Positions 5,632 through 6,486 of a stretch of DNA of 6,486 bases are shown piece after piece (positions within the stretch are counted from its first letter, which is position 1; each line of letters begins with the position of its first letter). This DNA comes from Deltaproteobacteria bacterium. GTDB lineage: Bacteria > Myxococcota > Myxococcia > Myxococcales > Myxococcaceae. The stretch is taken from positions 1-6,486 of the forward strand of contig VGRA01000150.1 of NCBI GenBank assembly GCA_016875515.1. Reading direction: 5' to 3'. A program made the position numbers and the translations under genes. Below the pieces are notes generated by a model, which ran no database searches, was not told the DNA's origin, and was given only the letters and a program-made list of their open reading frames with translations.

Positions 5632-6486
5632 TCAGCGGGCCGGGGCCTGGGGCGGCGGAGCACCTTCGCCCGCCCAACCCACCAGCGCGTGGAGGGGCAC
5701 GAGCAGCCGGTGTTCCCCCACCTGCAGCAGCAGGTCGAACGGCCCCACAGCCGCGAGCGGCAGCTCCAGCCGGAGGCCGTTGCGGAGCAGCAGCTGGAGC
5801 CTCTTGCCCGCGTGGTCGAGGAACGGGCGCGCGTCCGAGACGGGCCGCTTGTCCGGTTGGCGCTGCAGCGGCGCGGGGCGGGCAGCAAGGGCCTCCTCTC
5901 GCCCAAGCGCAGGCTGCAGCGCTTCCCAGGCGGCGGCAGGCCCCAGCGCCAGCAGCCGCAGCTTCTCCGCCCGCCCGCCCTGCGCAAAGGTGAGCTCCAC
6001 CGGGGCCTCGGCGAGGAGCGTGTCGGTGCGGGTCTGCTCGGCCTCCACCACAGCCAGAAGCATCCCGGCGGAGACGGACTCGGCAAACCAGGCGGCCACC
6101 GCGTCGTTGGCGACCTGGGCGCGGGCGCTCTTGACCGCCTGCTTCCGCCCTGCCTTGTCGCGCCGGGCCTTCCACTCCTCCAGCGGGATGCCGGCCTGCG
6201 CCAGCCCGAACGCCTCCTGCAGCCCCAGCTCCGGGTGCCTGGCGAGCAAGGCATACGCCTCGTCGAAGCGCCGGGCCTCCTCGGCGTGCAGCTTCCGCCA
6301 GATCTTGCACGGCATCCGCCCCTCGAGCGCCCCGCGGGCAATGCGGACCGGCACCCGCTCGGTGCGGGCGAGCGCCTGCAGCTGCTCCTCGGTGGGTGGG
6401 GGGCGCGGAGGGCCTGCCCGTGGAGCGGGGCGTGGCCCCGGGCCGGGGCGCGTGGCCAGCCGCGGCCCGGGGGCACGGCCCGGCGA
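5632..6486 (-). CDS. Conserved myxobacterial-type protein with Hfq/Sm-like C-terminus; 5' end cut by the window
   Basis: Open from the right edge to TGA at 5632-5634: 284 visible residues, with the true start probably outside. A GTG at 6354 could start a 240-residue form, but the frame upstream stays open and TEEQLQALARTERV before it looks like real helix. Visible residues 1-31 are almost only Pro, Arg, Gly and Ala. Next comes VPVRIARGALEGRMPCKIWR, then charged helices (LHAEEARRFDEAYALLARHP, EEWKARRDKAGRKQAVKSA) and a mixed region (WFAESVSAGMLLAVVEAEQT). Residues 220-271 read PFLDHAGKRLQLLLRNG, then LAAVGPFDLLLQ, then LLVPLHALVGW. This order resembles Hfq: PFL helix, NG turn, FD with LL strand (Sm1), then strand and HA (Sm2). 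A short Pro/Ala tail ends the protein. No known domain name was recalled for the N-terminal part. RNA binding is an inference; gene reality is well supported by codon bias. Confidence 0.85.
   Translation of the reverse strand, partial: SPGRAPGPRLATRPGPGPRPAPRAGPPRPPPTEEQLQALARTERVPVRIARGALEGRMPCKIWRKLHAEEARRFDEAYALLARHPELGLQEAFGLAQAGIPLEEWKARRDKAGRKQAVKSARAQVANDAVAAWFAESVSAGMLLAVVEAEQTRTDTLLAEAPVELTFAQGGRAEKLRLLALGPAAAWEALQPALGREEALAARPAPLQRQPDKRPVSDARPFLDHAGKRLQLLLRNGLRLELPLAAVGPFDLLLQVGEHRLLVPLHALVGWAGEGAPPPQAPAR

Noticed and set aside
4635..5993. A 452-codon plus-strand frame overlapping the VWA gene and running into the next gene
   Set aside because: Almost pure Gly/Ala/Arg/Pro low-complexity translation with no motif, out of frame with the VWA protein.
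1..6486. CRISPR arrays, insertion sequences, tRNA or rRNA genes
   Set aside because: No regularly spaced repeats, transposase motifs, terminal inverted repeats or tRNA-like cloverleaf sequences were seen on either strand.

Overview
The window is very GC-rich, with strong third-position G/C bias in every real gene. The gene set fits a myxobacterium (Myxococcota, probably Myxococcaceae or Archangiaceae): a deltaproteobacterial-style AlaS, remains of a DUF1592/DUF1552 gene pair, a small cupredoxin and a conserved protein of a type I associate with myxobacteria. The taxonomic call rests on protein character and composition, not on a search. Because GC is so high, long open frames occur on every strand, and most are shadows of the genes listed here.

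Layout. (1) 1-2581, minus: alanyl-tRNA synthetase, complete at its N-terminus and cut by the left edge a few dozen codons before its end. (2) 2582-2778: a GC-rich divergent intergenic region with possible short hairpins. (3) 2779-3904, plus: what looks like the wreck of a two-gene DUF1592-DUF1552 unit. A lipoprotein signal and about 130 residues of a DUF1592-type N-terminus run directly, but in the wrong frame, into the C-terminal half of a DUF1552 protein. The switch lies in a pair of G6 and G7 tracts. (4) 3909-4292, minus: an exported one-domain cupredoxin with a Cys/Met-rich, histidine-free metal site. (5) 4293-4362: a short divergent promoter region with a repeated C7TCC element. (6) 4363-5625, plus: a soluble von Willebrand factor A protein with a complete MIDAS. 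(7) 5632-6486, minus, cut by the right edge: a protein with a Pro/Arg/Gly-rich N-terminal part, a central helical region and a C-terminal segment that reads like an Hfq/Sm fold.

The genes alternate in direction, and two convergent pairs end within 4 and 6 bp of each other, so no operon is visible. Only alaS is clearly housekeeping. The others look like independent accessory or lineage-specific genes with no evident shared pathway. The points most worth following up are the Hfq-like C-terminus, the deletion-fusion scar with its homopolymer frame break, and the CupA-like copper ligand set.
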